This document shows positions 27,510 through 35,700 of a DNA stretch of 64,000 nt, piece by piece. The number at the start of each line of letters is the position of its first letter. The stretch's first letter is position 1. A program made the position numbers and the translations under genes. The notes beneath the pieces are model-generated. The model searched no databases. It was not told the origin of the DNA and saw only the letters and a list, made by a program, of their open reading frames with translations. The stretch is from Nibribacter roseus. Lineage in GTDB: Bacteria; Bacteroidota; Bacteroidia; Cytophagales; Hymenobacteraceae. The DNA lies in assembly GCF_042662225.1 (NCBI RefSeq), contig NZ_JBHSYQ010000003.1, positions 1,426,001-1,490,000 on the forward strand, read 5' to 3'.

Positions 27510-27545
27510 TGTTTTTGGCTTGTTTTTCAGAAAACAGGCTAAAAA
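27510..27545. repeat. Dispersed palindromic repeat, copy 6
   Basis: Left arm TGTTTTTGGCTTGTTTT, loop TCA, right arm GAAAACAGGCTAAAAA. It starts 16 bp after the PP-loop gene stop and ends 31 bp before the acyltransferase start. Confidence 0.8.
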
Positions 27546-27576
27546 TGCGTAGCTTCCTACGTTATTCCAGAGCCGT

Positions 27577-28965
27577 ATGCTGTATTTCCTGCTAAAAACC
27601 CTTTTTCAGATTGCCCTGCGCGTGTTTTTCAGGCGCTTTACGGTGGACAACCGACATTTTCTTCAAGCGGATGGGCCGTTGATCGTGGTATCTAACCACC
27701 CCAACACGCTCATGGACCCTGTGGTCACGGCTTCGCTCATGAAGCAGAAAATCCACTTTCTGGCCAAAAGCAGTTTCTTCAAACCCGGTATTCAGGCATG
27801 GCTTTTCCATCAGTTGTTCATGATACCCGTGTACCGCCGCGAAGACGTGGGAGCCAGCGGCACTGCCCAAAATGACGCCACTTTTGCCAAGTGCTATGAA
27901 TTTTTGGGCAAGGGAGGCACGCTCATGGTTTTTCCGGAAGGCAACAGTTTTATGCAGCGCCGCCTGCGCCCGCTTAAAACCGGTACCGCGCGTATTGCCT
28001 TAGGCGCCGAGGCGCAGAATAATTTTGAGCTGGGGCTGCGCATTTTGCCCGTGGGGCTCAATTATTCTGACCCGTCCAGGTTCAGGAGTGAGGTTTTTGT
28101 GAACGTTGGCGAACCCATTGCCGTGAAAGATTTTGAGGCTGCCTTTGCTGAAGATCCGTTCAAAACGGCCCATGCGCTCACAGACCATCTGAAAGATCGC
28201 CTGCAGGATCTGGTGATTCATACCGAGACCGACGAAGAAGATGCCCTGGCCAGGCAGGTAGAGGCTGTTTACCAAGACAAGCTGGTGAAGGAGCTAGATT
28301 TAGCAGATTCTGAGCCCAAAGAGAAGTTTTTGATCACAAAGGGAATTGTGCAGAGCATCAAATATTTTGAAGCCAAAGACCCGCAGCGTGTGCACGCCCT
28401 CACAGCAGAACTGCAAGACTACTTGCAGCACCTCAGCAGTTTAGGTTTGGCCCCTGACGGAGTCAGAAATGCTCCCAAACGAAGCCGTGTGGCGTGGGGT
28501 ACGGTAGAAACTATATTGTATTTGGTGCTTGGTTTGCCTTTTTACCTGTTCGGAGTAATTCATAATTATCTGCCTTATCTGCTGCCCTCCAAAATTGCGA
28601 GGGCTCTCACCAAAGACGTAGAGTTTTACGCGCCCATGATGATGACCATTGGTATGTTTACCTTCCCTATGTTCTATGCGCTGATTGGCTTTGGAGTACA
28701 TGCCTGGCTAGGGTTGTCTGGCTGGGCTTTGGTGGGGTATATAATGGCGTTGCCCATCACCGGTTTCTTCGTGCTGCATTATTGGCACCGCATTGAGGTA
28801 GCACGCCGGCATTGGATTTTCTTTTCATTGTTTTACCGCCGCTCCACCGTGCTGCAACAATTACTGCAGCAGCGAACTAATTTAATACAGGCCTTAGAGG
28901 CCGCTAGAGCGGATTTTTTGGCCTCTTTTCCAGAAAATAACCCTAAAACAGAAGCAGTGAGATAG
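27577..28965 (+). CDS. PlsC-type 1-acyl-sn-glycerol-3-phosphate acyltransferase, long form
   Basis: A 462-residue membrane-bound acyltransferase. The acceptor motif is HPNTLMD at 41-47 in VVSNHPNTLMDP, a variant of HX4D with one extra residue that Bacteroidota members of this group often have. GGTLMVFPEGNS near residue 111-122 is the phosphate-binding motif. Beyond the ~210-residue catalytic domain, a helical linker leads to three or four membrane segments (about 310-400), an extension seen in Bacteroidota phospholipid acyltransferases. The last ~17 residues (FLASFPENNPKTEAVR) are encoded by a copy of the dispersed palindrome, so the original C terminus may have been shorter. Acceptor lipid unknown. 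Confidence 0.85.
   Translation: MLYFLLKTLFQIALRVFFRRFTVDNRHFLQADGPLIVVSNHPNTLMDPVVTASLMKQKIHFLAKSSFFKPGIQAWLFHQLFMIPVYRREDVGASGTAQNDATFAKCYEFLGKGGTLMVFPEGNSFMQRRLRPLKTGTARIALGAEAQNNFELGLRILPVGLNYSDPSRFRSEVFVNVGEPIAVKDFEAAFAEDPFKTAHALTDHLKDRLQDLVIHTETDEEDALARQVEAVYQDKLVKELDLADSEPKEKFLITKGIVQSIKYFEAKDPQRVHALTAELQDYLQHLSSLGLAPDGVRNAPKRSRVAWGTVETILYLVLGLPFYLFGVIHNYLPYLLPSKIARALTKDVEFYAPMMMTIGMFTFPMFYALIGFGVHAWLGLSGWALVGYIMALPITGFFVLHYWHRIEVARRHWIFFSLFYRRSTVLQQLLQQRTNLIQALEAARADFLASFPENNPKTEAVR
28913..28951. repeat. Dispersed palindromic repeat, copy 7, overlapping the 3' end of a coding region
   Basis: ATTTTTTGGCCTCTTTTCC followed by AGAAAATAACCCTAAAACAG matches the family spacing and outer arms with several mismatches. 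It lies inside the last codons of the acyltransferase gene, 12 bp before the end of its stop codon. Confidence 0.6.
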
Positions 28966-29094
28966 AGAAAGATGGCAGTATTGTTGTAAGTGATAAACAA
29001 CAGATATTGAACAATTCCGGCAGAGGCTCTGTTAGCGAATCAAGACAGCCTAATACGGGTGCTCTACAAGAAGGTTACATAATTTCTTACAGAT

Positions 29095-29799
29095 ATGCGT
29101 TTTTCCTCTTTAATTCTCCTACTCCTTTGCTTTGTTGGCTTCTCTTGCCAGACTTCTGATATTGAAGAAGAAATTGCCGCCATTCCTCTTCCAGATTCTG
29201 CCAAGTACTTAGCGCTCGGTGATTCTTATACCATAGGGCAGGGCGTTTCGTCTAATCAAACGTGGCCAATGCACCTTTCAAATCAACTAAGCCAAGGCGG
29301 AGTAGGGGTGGGTGAGCCGCTTATTATTGCCCAAACCGGTTGGACTACCGGTGACTTGCTGAGACAGTTGAAGAACATGAGCCTGCCTAATGATTATAGC
29401 ATGGTCTCTCTGCAGATTGGAGTCAATAATCAATACCAGGGACGTAGCATTGAAGAGTTCCGCCGTGAATTCAGGGCGCTGCTAACCGTTAGTAAGAACC
29501 ATGCGCAGAACAATGCAAAAAATGTGCTGGTGCTTACCATTCCAGATTGGGGAGCAACACCCTTTGCCGCAAGCCAAAACAAAACGCAAATAAGTGTGCA
29601 GATTAAACAGTTTAATGATGTTATATATGACGAATCCGGTAAAATGGGCATAGCCGTAGGTAATGTGAACGATCTGTCGCTGCAAGCAAGTACAACGCCA
29701 ACCTTACTGGCCTCAGATGGCCTGCACTACAGTGGTAGCATGTATGAGAAGTGGGCTGAGCGGGTTCTTCCTTTAGCCAAAACTATTCTGGCGGATTAA
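29095..29799 (+). CDS. SGNH/GDSL hydrolase lipoprotein (arylesterase/lysophospholipase-like)
   Basis: A 234-residue lipoprotein with Cys18 in FSC, distinct from the three FLGNSIT paralogues in this window. It uses the classic YLALGDSYTIGQG block with Ser44, QIGVNNQY for the Asn block, and SDGLHYSG with Asp208/His211. Family knowledge: GDS(Y)T(I/E)G proteins of this size include TesA-like lysophospholipase/thioesterases and Bacteroidota lipoprotein esterases. It is monocistronic, ended by a clear intrinsic terminator 31 bp downstream. Substrate unknown. Confidence 0.85.
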   Translation: MRFSSLILLLLCFVGFSCQTSDIEEEIAAIPLPDSAKYLALGDSYTIGQGVSSNQTWPMHLSNQLSQGGVGVGEPLIIAQTGWTTGDLLRQLKNMSLPNDYSMVSLQIGVNNQYQGRSIEEFRREFRALLTVSKNHAQNNAKNVLVLTIPDWGATPFAASQNKTQISVQIKQFNDVIYDESGKMGIAVGNVNDLSLQASTTPTLLASDGLHYSGSMYEKWAERVLPLAKTILAD

Positions 29800-29829
29800 T
29801 TTCAGAATAAGCTCATAAAAATTTTGAGG

Positions 29830-29866
29830 AAAAAGGCCATGGAAAGAGGTTTTCATGGCCTTTTTT
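29830..29866 (+). terminator. Intrinsic terminator after the SGNH lipoprotein
   Basis: AAAAAGGCCATG and CATGGCCTTTTTT pair around a short purine-rich loop with one bulged G, followed by a T-run to 29866. Confidence 0.8.
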
Positions 29867-29975
29867 ATGTTCTGGCTTAAATTTTTTTTGTGCCGCAGAA
29901 CAAATTGGAACGGAATGTGTAATAGCAGTTGTAGCCGCCTCAGTAGCGGTTATGTAACACTAAACAGTTGGACGT

Positions 29976-30392
29976 ATGAAGTTGAGAAAAAACTATTTAA
30001 CGGCGCTACTAGCCCCCGCTCTGGTAGCCATGGCAATGATGCCCGCCCCTGCGCAGGTTAACTCCGCAGCCAACTTATCTAAAGATACGATCGCAATGGA
30101 GACAGGCACTGAAACTCCGGTAAGACGCGAGACCCTGTCTGGAATAGATCTGTACCCCCTGAAAAAGACCGATAATGTTTTCATGCTTTCTTTTCAGCAA
30201 GATCTGAAGGAAGACGGTGTGCTTGAATTCAAAAACGCATCGGGCAAGGTGTTATTTACCAAACCTGTCACTGCCGGTGATCATACACTAGCCCCACCTA
30301 TGAGGCTTGGGAAATTAGGGGCAGGTATCTACTTAGTAGAAGTAAAGACGCCCACCACGGTATATTGGAAAAAATTACGCGTTCGGCTGTAA
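29976..30392 (+). CDS. Small secreted protein resembling a stand-alone T9SS sorting-type domain
   Basis: A 138-residue protein with a signal peptide to about residue 27 (PAPAQ). After a short linker, the last ~80 residues resemble the Por_Secre_tail/T9SS type A beta-sandwich: DLYPLKKTDNVFMLSFQQ, a Gly-containing LEFKNASGKVLFTK strand pair, and LGKLGAGIYLVEVKTPTTVYWKKLRVRL, where GAGIYLVEV plus a terminal basic strand is the usual ending. In cargo proteins this domain sits at the C terminus of a larger exported enzyme; here nothing precedes it. It may simply be a small beta-sandwich periplasmic protein. The following terminator is shared with the convergent gene. Confidence 0.6.
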   Translation: MKLRKNYLTALLAPALVAMAMMPAPAQVNSAANLSKDTIAMETGTETPVRRETLSGIDLYPLKKTDNVFMLSFQQDLKEDGVLEFKNASGKVLFTKPVTAGDHTLAPPMRLGKLGAGIYLVEVKTPTTVYWKKLRVRL

Positions 30393-30418
30393 GTAAGCTT
30401 TTGCCAAGCCAAAGATTT

Positions 30419-30466
30419 ATAAACAGAAAGCTCTGCTTTGTTTACAAGGCAGGGCTTTCTGTTTAT
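30419..30466. terminator. Long-stem terminator between convergent genes
   Basis: ATAAACAGAAAGC at 30419-30431 pairs with 30454-30466. The stem continues inward with a few G-U pairs to a ~6-nt loop. It lies 26 bp after the T9SS-like gene stop and 34 bp before the stop of the convergent lipoprotein gene. Confidence 0.8.
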
Positions 30467-30500
30467 AGACAGGATATTTTCGTGTGGTTGAAGCAGTAAG

Positions 30501-31514
30501 TTACCATGTGAAATGAAGCACTACCAGCTCAGATAAACCATCGTCACTATCTGTCACCGCTACGGCCTCTACCAAGCCATCAGTATCTTTTAAGATGCAG
30601 ATAGACTCAATTTTGCCTTTGTAGGGCATTCCGGTTTTATCAGTGATAGGTACTACCACCGTGGGGTTGCTCAGGGGGCCTCCGGGGAGGCGGTGGGCGT
30701 GAATCCAACCTACCATGCTGCCGTATACTTCCCCATCAAGTACGGCGTTGGGTGTTTCTTCGGCGGAGGCGGTAAATAGAAGGCGGCCTCTCAAAGCAGA
30801 AGTAACCCCAGAAAAGCCGGTACTGATATTCTCCAGCTCAGGTAGCGCAAACGGTTTAATCTCCATTGGTGCAGGGGCTGCTGCTCTGCCCAATAGAAAA
30901 GGGGTAAGGCTGTGCAGGCTGTAGGTTATCAATACATTCTGACCGCCTGGCGCGAACCGTTGCAACAGATACACATATTCTTCGTCGGCTGCCAATCCTT
31001 CAATATTCAATAGAGCCTTGCCTACTACTTTCTGGTCTTTTGCCAGTTGTCCGTACAGCTCTTGCAGAGGTACCTGAATTGGCTTGCCGGGTCCTGTACG
31101 GTTCACAGGCACCAGAAAACCTATGTTTCGCTTTTCGGTTGAGCCGGAGCCAATGATAAACAGGAAATGCTGCCCCTCTAACTCCAAGGAGGTGATGGCT
31201 TCAAAATCTGGCTTCATTGGTTTAGGAATCCGCCCCTGGCTCATAGAAGTAGTAGCCGTTAAGGTGGTTTTGTTTACGATTTTGAACTCTTCGTCTAGCG
31301 TGAACAGGTAAGGAGAGTCATCGCCTATGACGTAGTAGCGATTGCCTATTTTCTCAATGCCTGAGGCTGATGGTATGCCCTCTAGCGTCATCTTCTCTTG
31401 AATAACAGCCTTGGGTGGGGACGGAGAAGATTCTGATGGGGTTTGGCAGGCGGAGAAAAAGGCAGTCATGGAGATAAAAATACTGAACTGTACCAGAGCG
31501 TATAATCTTTGCAT
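30501..31514 (-). CDS. Lipoprotein with propeller-like beta repeats (possibly DUF6929 family)
   Basis: A 337-residue lipoprotein with Cys23 in FSAC. The body begins with LEGIPSASGIEKIGNRYYVIGDD and contains DFEAITSLELEGQHFLFIIGSGS, NIEGLAADEEYVYLLQR and GKIESICILKDTDGLVEAVAV. These repeated DxEAI/IEGLA/IESI blocks recur about every 70-90 residues, as in beta-propellers of the SdiA-regulated/esterase-like phytase group. I believe it matches proteins labelled DUF6929 but cannot confirm. No catalytic motif is clear. It is a single gene whose upstream gap holds a palindromic repeat. Confidence 0.65.
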   Translation of the reverse strand: MQRLYALVQFSIFISMTAFFSACQTPSESSPSPPKAVIQEKMTLEGIPSASGIEKIGNRYYVIGDDSPYLFTLDEEFKIVNKTTLTATTSMSQGRIPKPMKPDFEAITSLELEGQHFLFIIGSGSTEKRNIGFLVPVNRTGPGKPIQVPLQELYGQLAKDQKVVGKALLNIEGLAADEEYVYLLQRFAPGGQNVLITYSLHSLTPFLLGRAAAPAPMEIKPFALPELENISTGFSGVTSALRGRLLFTASAEETPNAVLDGEVYGSMVGWIHAHRLPGGPLSNPTVVVPITDKTGMPYKGKIESICILKDTDGLVEAVAVTDSDDGLSELVVLHFTW

Positions 31515-31593
31515 AATGGAAAGAACCGTTGGTTCAGTTCCTATAAACGTGCCCCAGCAGAATTTTGCCGAAAATACAGCGAACTATCTGATG

Positions 31594-31632
31594 CGTTTTT
31601 AACCTATTTTCTGAAAATAAGCTCTAAAACAG
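31594..31632. repeat. Dispersed palindromic repeat, copy 8
   Basis: CGTTTTTAACCTATTTTC then TGAAAATAAGCTCTAAAACAG. Outer arms are kept and the inner GC block is degraded. It ends 2 bp from the uvsE stop codon, so on the minus strand it lies immediately after the uvsE coding region. Confidence 0.65.
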
Positions 31633-31634
31633 CC

Positions 31635-32528
31635 TTATACCAATGCCAGTTCTTCCAGCACCTGACGCGCCCTGATACAGCTGGCTTCCTTGTCTTTTAT
31701 TTCCAGCATAATGTCCACGTCCAGCCCGTTGAGGTGGCCTATAAACTCCCGAAACAAGTCAGTGTCTATGCTGGTCACGTGCTTGCCTTTTCGCTCTCCC
31801 GGCGATTGGGAACTGTAGTCCATCATGAGCACACCGTCTTGCGTGGGGTGCCAGGTTCCTGCCGCCAGTTGTAAAGCTTCGGCCATAGACTCACCGTGGT
31901 TCAGGCATTCGTGGTGAAAATTATCGAACAAAATAGGAATGCCCGTCTCGGCGTTAAGCTCCAGGCAATCGCGGAGACTGTAGAGGCGGTCATCGTTCTC
32001 TACCACCAGCCTTGCCTTTACCGCCTCGGGCAGCATGGTGTGGTACGTGTGAATAAATCGTTTGAGCGCGGCCGGTTTGTCGCCGTACACGCCGCCGGCA
32101 TGAATCTGGAGTTTAGCCGTAGAATCGAGCCCCATCAAGTCCATTACGCTGCCCTGGTAAATAAGCTCATTGATGCTGTTGCGCACAATGCGTTCATCTG
32201 GTGAGTTGAGCACAACAAACTGGTCAGGGTGCATGGAAATACGCATGTCGTGCCTTTTAATGAAATCACCTAGGCGGCGAAACGTCATTTTGAAGTGCTC
32301 CTGCCAATTGTAGTTGCAAACTTCGTGCGAGGCAAACGGCACCAAGCCAGAACTCATCCTGAAGAACAGAAAGCCATGCTCCAGGTTGTACTCCAGAATA
32401 CGGCGCAGGCAGGCCAGGTTCTTCTCCACCATTTGCACTAGCTTTTCGTCTGAATAAGACGCTAGCCTAAACGTGCCTGACGAGCTGCAGTCCAGAGATT
32501 CATTTACGCAAGGATAGCCAATTTTCAT
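31635..32528 (-). CDS. uvsE: UV DNA damage endonuclease UvsE
   Basis: A 297-residue TIM-barrel endonuclease that nicks DNA 5' to UV photoproducts. The start MKIGYPCVNESLDCSSSGTF is characteristic. Metal-ligand blocks are RMSSGLVPFASH near 57-68, MRISMHPDQFVVLNS near 94-108, LQIHAGGVYGDK near 141, RLVVENDDRLYSL near 170, GIPILFDNFHHECLN near 190 and DIMLEIKDKE near 276. Length is typical of the Bacteroidota form. It stands alone, flanked by palindromic repeats on both sides. UvsE is common in pigmented, surface-living Hymenobacteraceae. Confidence 0.95.
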   Translation of the reverse strand: MKIGYPCVNESLDCSSSGTFRLASYSDEKLVQMVEKNLACLRRILEYNLEHGFLFFRMSSGLVPFASHEVCNYNWQEHFKMTFRRLGDFIKRHDMRISMHPDQFVVLNSPDERIVRNSINELIYQGSVMDLMGLDSTAKLQIHAGGVYGDKPAALKRFIHTYHTMLPEAVKARLVVENDDRLYSLRDCLELNAETGIPILFDNFHHECLNHGESMAEALQLAAGTWHPTQDGVLMMDYSSQSPGERKGKHVTSIDTDLFREFIGHLNGLDVDIMLEIKDKEASCIRARQVLEELALV

Positions 32529-32625
32529 GTTCTTCGGGTTTAGGTGAGGTAAACCAGCGGGGCGGCCAAAGGTTTAGGGTTTTATAAACGAATGAGGTGA
32601 GGGAGAGTTTAGGAGTGGCTGAAAG

Positions 32626-32663
32626 TGTTTTAGGGCTGTTTTTGTGAAAACAGCCTCAAAACA
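32626..32663. repeat. Dispersed palindromic repeat, copy 9
   Basis: Left arm TGTTTTAGGGCTGTTTTT, loop GT, right half GAAAACAGCCTCAAAACA. One mismatch in the outer arm. It lies between uvsE and the macroglobulin gene. Confidence 0.85.
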
Positions 32664-32682
32664 ATAGTCATTCTGCAACAGG

Positions 32683-32717
32683 AGACCTCGCAGTGTCTCC
32701 AAGACCTGCGAGCGTCT
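32683..32717. repeat. Second palindromic element with CTCGCAG/CTGCGAG arms
   Basis: AGAC-C-CTCGCAG at 32683 and CTGCGAG-C-GTCT ending at 32717 form an imperfect hairpin with one mismatch. It is unrelated in sequence to the CTGTTTT family. Elements of this look (ACCTCGCAGG...) recur between genes in several Bacteroidota genomes from memory, which I cannot verify here. Confidence 0.5.
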
Positions 32718-32743
32718 GTGCCAGTAGCCATTGCTTATTTTAA

Positions 32744-32776
32744 GACTCAAGACTCAGAGCTCACGACTCAGAACTC
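32744..32776. repeat. Short GACTCA-type tandem array
   Basis: Four to five degenerate 6-8 bp units (GACTCAA, GACTCAGA, GCTCAC, GACTCAGA, ACTC) end exactly at the stop codon of the macroglobulin gene. Confidence 0.5.
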
Positions 32777-35700
32777 CTATTTCACCTCCACTTCTTTTGC
32801 CGCCTCTCTTCCGAAGAAAGTTGGGAAATACATCAGTTCTGCCCTGGCTGGGTTTAAGGTGTAGGTGCCTTTGTAGCGGGGAAGGAGCTTAATGGTAAAG
32901 GTATAGTGGCCTTTGCTCAGGTGATTGGAGAAAATGCTCACTTTGTTCCGGAAGTACTCACGGTGAGCTTCGTTTGGTCCCCAAGTGGACTTGCTGTCAT
33001 AAGTGCAGCCCGCCGGAATGGGCACTTCAATCATCACGAAAGAGGCATCGGCTTTTACTTCTACCTCCACTACCAGATCAACCGGTTTGCCGGCGTCTAA
33101 GGCAGCCTTGGCTTGTGTAAAGTTTGCAAAGGAAGTGCGCACAACAAAGTCTTTCTCTACCCGCGTTGGTTGGGCTACCCACTCATTTTGGTACGCGGTG
33201 AGGTACAGCGGCAGCGACCCCTGCTTGCGGAGCGTGAGTGGTTGAGTTGGCGTAAAGGTAGTGTCTGCTGGGAAGCGGCTGAGAGTGGTGTTCAGGTCTC
33301 CGGTTAATACCAGCGCGTTTTCGGGCGTGGAGCTATTGTCCTGCATTACATCGGGCAGGAGCGTTTCTAGAATTCTGGCTGATTCATAGGTGTTGCGCCA
33401 GTGACCAGTTTTACGCTCGCTGAGGAGGTAAGCCAGTATCTGGCGCAGTTCCTGCTCGTGGCCGCCGGCGGCTTTCAGAATGTCATACGCCAGCAAGGTG
33501 TTGGAGATGTGGTTGTTGATGAGATTACTTTTCTCTTCGCCCCAGAACAAGCCGCCTTGCATGGTTCGCTGGCGGTGCTTCTGGAGGGTGTCTAGCGGGG
33601 CAGGAAGTTTCAGCTGTTGCCGGAGGCGGGTTAAGCGAAGCTGCTCTTCCAGCGTTAGTTCTGTCTGCTTCTCTAGTTTAGAAACGTAAGCCGGAAAATC
33701 TACTTTAGCTTCCAGCTGCTGCAGTATCTCCAGAGCTCTGACTTTGTCCTGTGCGTCTTTCTTTTCTAGTTCGTAGGTCAGGTACTCTATCAGCTGTGGT
33801 TTTTTGAAGCTGGTGTTGTAGCCATCTGCTTGAGCCATGACCAGAGCCTCGGTGACATGGTGGCTTATCCAGATATAGGCGGGGCCGGTGGCCCACCAGC
33901 TCCAGGTACCGTCTTGCTTCTGAGTCTTCTCCAGAAACTTTATAAGGCGACGCACCATGCGGTCATGTTCAAACGGCTGCCCTAGGTTTTCCCGTATGCG
34001 TTTCTCCCACAACAGTCCAATCAACTTAGAGGCAGCTTGCTCATTGCACCAGTACTCGTAGCGGTGCAGGTAGTCAATTTCATTGAGCATTACCTGTAGC
34101 AGATTGTCTTGCGCGTAGAAATGCACCGGGCCTTTGGCCGGGTCAAATGTAAGGGTGACGGTGGTGTCTGAGTGTAAATTTAAAAATTGGCCCTGCCGCT
34201 CTACCACGCCTTTTTTATACACGCCAATATGCCGCCGCTCGCCGTCAGAGAAACCGTTGCCTTGCCGAAGCATGAACATGAGCTCCACCGAATCTGGCGC
34301 TACGGCTGGCGCCTGAATCATAAAAGTATCTGCATAAACTCTGTCTAGTTTTAACTGCTGCTCACGTAGGGTGCTACCGTTAAAGGCGAATGTAGTCTTA
34401 ACCGCAGCGGTGTCTGGAAAATAATTCACAGCCTTGCCGATGATCTGTGCTTTGTCTCCCTCAATCAAGAAGCGGGGGCCACTGAGCGTGGCCATCATGG
34501 CTTTGAAAGAACGGATTTCGGTGCTGGTCTGGCCGCTGCGTTTATTTCCGTCCATAGCCAAGACATTCGCTTTCCAGCTCGTGACATCACCTGGAAAAGT
34601 GACTGGGAAAGTGGCTTTACCTTGCTTGTCGGTGGTGAGGCGGGGCTGCCAGAAAGCGTAGTCAGAGAAATAGCTGCGGATAGAATTGGCAGGGTCTGTG
34701 TCGCCGGTTTGTGCTAAGGCCTGCTCTGCCTGCTCTTTTCCTTTTTGGGTGGTGATGATGATGACACCGTTGGCACCAGCCGCCCCATAAATTGCGGTGG
34801 CAGCTGCATCTTTCAGCACAGAGACAGATGCCAAATCATTTGGCTTTAAGTCATCTAAGTTACCGCTGAAAGGCACACCATCTACAATAAGAAGCGGTTG
34901 TTTAGTAGCATCAATAGAAGAAATTCCCCTGATGTTGATATTAGCGCCCGGCTGACCAACTGCTACACCTGCTACGGTGCCGCTTAGGTTTACTGTAGTA
35001 ATAGAGCCGGTCAAGGACTTTCTTTCTACAGTTCCATATCCCACCACCACTACTTCTTGTAAAGCCATAACATCGGCCATTAATTTTGCATGAATGGCGC
35101 TTTTCCCCTGAATGGCTACTTCATGAGGCATGTAGCCGATGTAAGAAAAAACTAGGGTGCCGTTGGCGGGGGCGTTTATAGTGTACTGCCCCGAAAGGTC
35201 AGTGGCGGCACCAATAGTGGTTCCTTTTAAAACAACAGTTACACCGGGCAGGGCTTCTCTGGTTTCGGCGTCTGTCACGGTGCCTATAATAGTGTGGTTA
35301 TAAAGGCCTGCGCCACTGGTTAGAGGGGTGACTTTGGGTGGTGCAATAGGTTTCGGTTTCTGAGCTTCTAAGACCATGGCTTTAGTGGCTAGTATTTTCT
35401 GCTGTACCAGCTTTGTTAGTGCCCGGCTTTGTACATCAGCGTCCTTTAATTGGGCAGAAGAGAAGTTTATATGTAGCACTCCGTCGGCCTGAATGGCAAC
35501 CTGCGTAGAAAGCTGCTTTTCATCCGGGAAAATGAGGAGGAAACGGTACGTGCCAGGCATGAGGTGAGAGACGGAGCGGGTATCCCCTCTAAAAATCTTA
35601 ACTGAATCTGTGGGCTGCTGCGGCTGGTACAAAAAAGCATATGTTGGCGCCTGTTTGAACGTCGAGTCTAACTGCCAGGACAGCCGACCTAAGCCTTGAG

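Noticed and set aside
29095..29799. The 29.1-kb SGNH lipoprotein as a fourth member of the FLGNSIT esterase set
   Set aside because: It uses a GDSYTIG block, is a lipoprotein, and has different spacing, so it belongs to another SGNH subgroup.
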